From an uncultured Bacteroidales bacterium (GTDB lineage Bacteria; Bacteroidota; Bacteroidia; Bacteroidales; P3): DNA of 6,033 bases. The stretch is taken from NCBI GenBank assembly GCA_937910265.1, contig CALEPD010000154.1, positions 1 to 6,033 of the forward strand. Reading direction: 5' to 3'. Each line of letters starts with the position of its first letter. Position 1 is the stretch's first letter. A program made the translations under genes and the position numbers. A model generated the notes under the pieces. It was given only the letters and a program-made list of their open reading frames with translations, was not told where the DNA came from and searched no databases. Of this stretch, positions 5,751 through 6,033 are shown piece after piece.

Positions 5751-5846
5751 AGTGCAAGTAACACCACATAAGCGCAGCGCAATGTGGTGACTGTGGACGA
5801 CACCCTCCTCCACCACCTGCATCTCGGAGAGATGCGACCAGCACGC
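5751..5846. repeat. 96-bp optional segment of the repeat
   Basis: Present in the 254-bp unit, begun again at 6005-6033, absent from the 158-bp unit. It is bounded by GCACGC on both sides (5745-5750 and 5841-5846), so a slip between these short repeats would add or remove it exactly. It carries a CACCACAT/ATGTGGTG stem-loop (5762-5789) and a variant of the CATCTC hairpin (5819-5835). Confidence 0.85.
5762..5789. repeat. CACCACAT/ATGTGGTG stem-loop
   Basis: A perfect 8-bp stem (5762-5769 with 5782-5789) with a 12-base loop, AAGCGCAGCGCA. Its left half recurs at 6016-6033, where the window ends. It has no T-run after it on either strand, so a terminator role is not supported. Confidence 0.65.
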
Positions 5847-5854
5847 AAGGGTCA

Positions 5855-6033
5855 CGACACACAACTTGATTAACACGAATTACCATTAATTATCCAGTAA
5901 TGCTTATGGGTGGTGGTATGGGGGTCGCGGCAGGAAACCACAGAAATTACCATTAATTGTTGTTGGGGACACGACATCCCATCTCGGAGAGATGGCACGC
6001 ACGCAGTGCAAGTAACACCACATAAGCGCAGCG
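5855..6033. repeat. Incomplete third full-type unit
   Basis: Matches 5601-5779 at 178 of 179 positions (5857 is A, 5603 is G). Boxes lie at 5878-5891 and 5945-5958, the G-run at 5908-5924 and the hairpin at 5979-5995. The first 29 bp of the 96-bp segment (6005-6033) are present, so this copy is also of the long type. The window ends inside it. Confidence 0.88.

Larger units (their letters stand above)
5601..5854. repeat. 254-bp repeat unit with 96-bp segment
   Basis: Same layout as the preceding unit: boxes at 5624-5637 and 5691-5704, G-run 5654-5670, hairpin 5725-5741. The extra 96 bp at 5751-5846 add two more stem-loops before the shared end AAGGGTCA. Confidence 0.88.
5396..6033. repeat. 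Tandem array of a long intergenic repeat (runs off right edge)
   Basis: Four head-to-tail copies: truncated copy 5396-5440, 158-bp unit 5443-5600, 254-bp unit 5601-5854 and an incomplete unit 5855-6033. Over their shared 150 bp the 158- and 254-bp units differ at two positions (5485 and 5490). The last two units differ once in 179 bp (5603 versus 5857). Neither period is a multiple of three, so this is not a repeated peptide. The high identity indicates recent amplification or ongoing conversion. No transposase is present and spacers do not vary, so it is neither an insertion sequence nor a CRISPR array. Function unknown. Confidence 0.92.

Noticed and set aside
5616..5886. Two overlapping minus-strand frames of 78 and 86 codons in the repeat array
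   Set aside because: They lie within repeat units whose periods (158 and 254 bp) shift the frame, and they run through hairpins and the G-run. They are likely the sort of spurious small proteins predicted from intergenic repeats.
5396..6033. CRISPR array
   Set aside because: Repeats are long and the intervals between boxes are themselves the same sequence in every unit, with no unique spacers and no cas gene.

Overview
The window looks like a piece of a Bacteroidota genome, most likely a gut-type Bacteroidales. Three things suggest this. The upstream region carries a promoter of the Bacteroidetes type (TTTG, 21 bp, TATATTTG). The start codons lack a Shine-Dalgarno sequence and sit behind A-rich DNA. 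The single gene has the modular, Thr/Ser/Asn/Tyr-rich make-up of large secreted Bacteroidales proteins. The family or genus cannot be told from this sequence alone.

Positions 1-5060 are one uninterrupted minus-strand reading frame that leaves the window at its left edge: 1686 complete codons with no stop. It encodes a giant exported protein with a signal peptide (processing predicted at AWA|QQ). After that come an aromatic module, two related Ig-like segments, a less clear beta-rich stretch, a second aromatic module, a beta-trefoil-like segment, two chitobiase/hexosaminidase-C-type (CHB_HEX_C-like) beta modules, a third aromatic module, a second trefoil-like segment and the beginning of a third CHB_HEX_C-like module. 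No catalytic domain is visible in the part seen. The C-terminus, where a secretion or anchoring domain would be expected, is missing. The other open frames across this region are antisense or out-of-frame shadows.

Positions 5061-5250 are the AT-rich upstream region. It has a good candidate promoter reading leftward into the gene. A perfect 10-bp inverted repeat brackets that promoter; it could be a pair of operator sites or, more speculatively, the ends of a small invertible segment.

Positions 5249-6033 hold no convincing gene. They contain a 20-bp tandem duplication, a strand-asymmetric C/A-rich stretch, and then a tandem array of a long intergenic repeat that runs off the right edge. The array has one truncated copy, one 158-bp unit, one 254-bp unit and one incomplete unit. 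The 158- and 254-bp units differ by a 96-bp segment. Units are almost identical, their periods are not multiples of three, and each carries two AATTACCATTAATT boxes, a G-run motif and a CATCTC-GGA-GAGATG hairpin. The hairpin exists in two versions with a compensatory base-pair change, which suggests the fold is what is conserved. This array is the most unusual element of the window.
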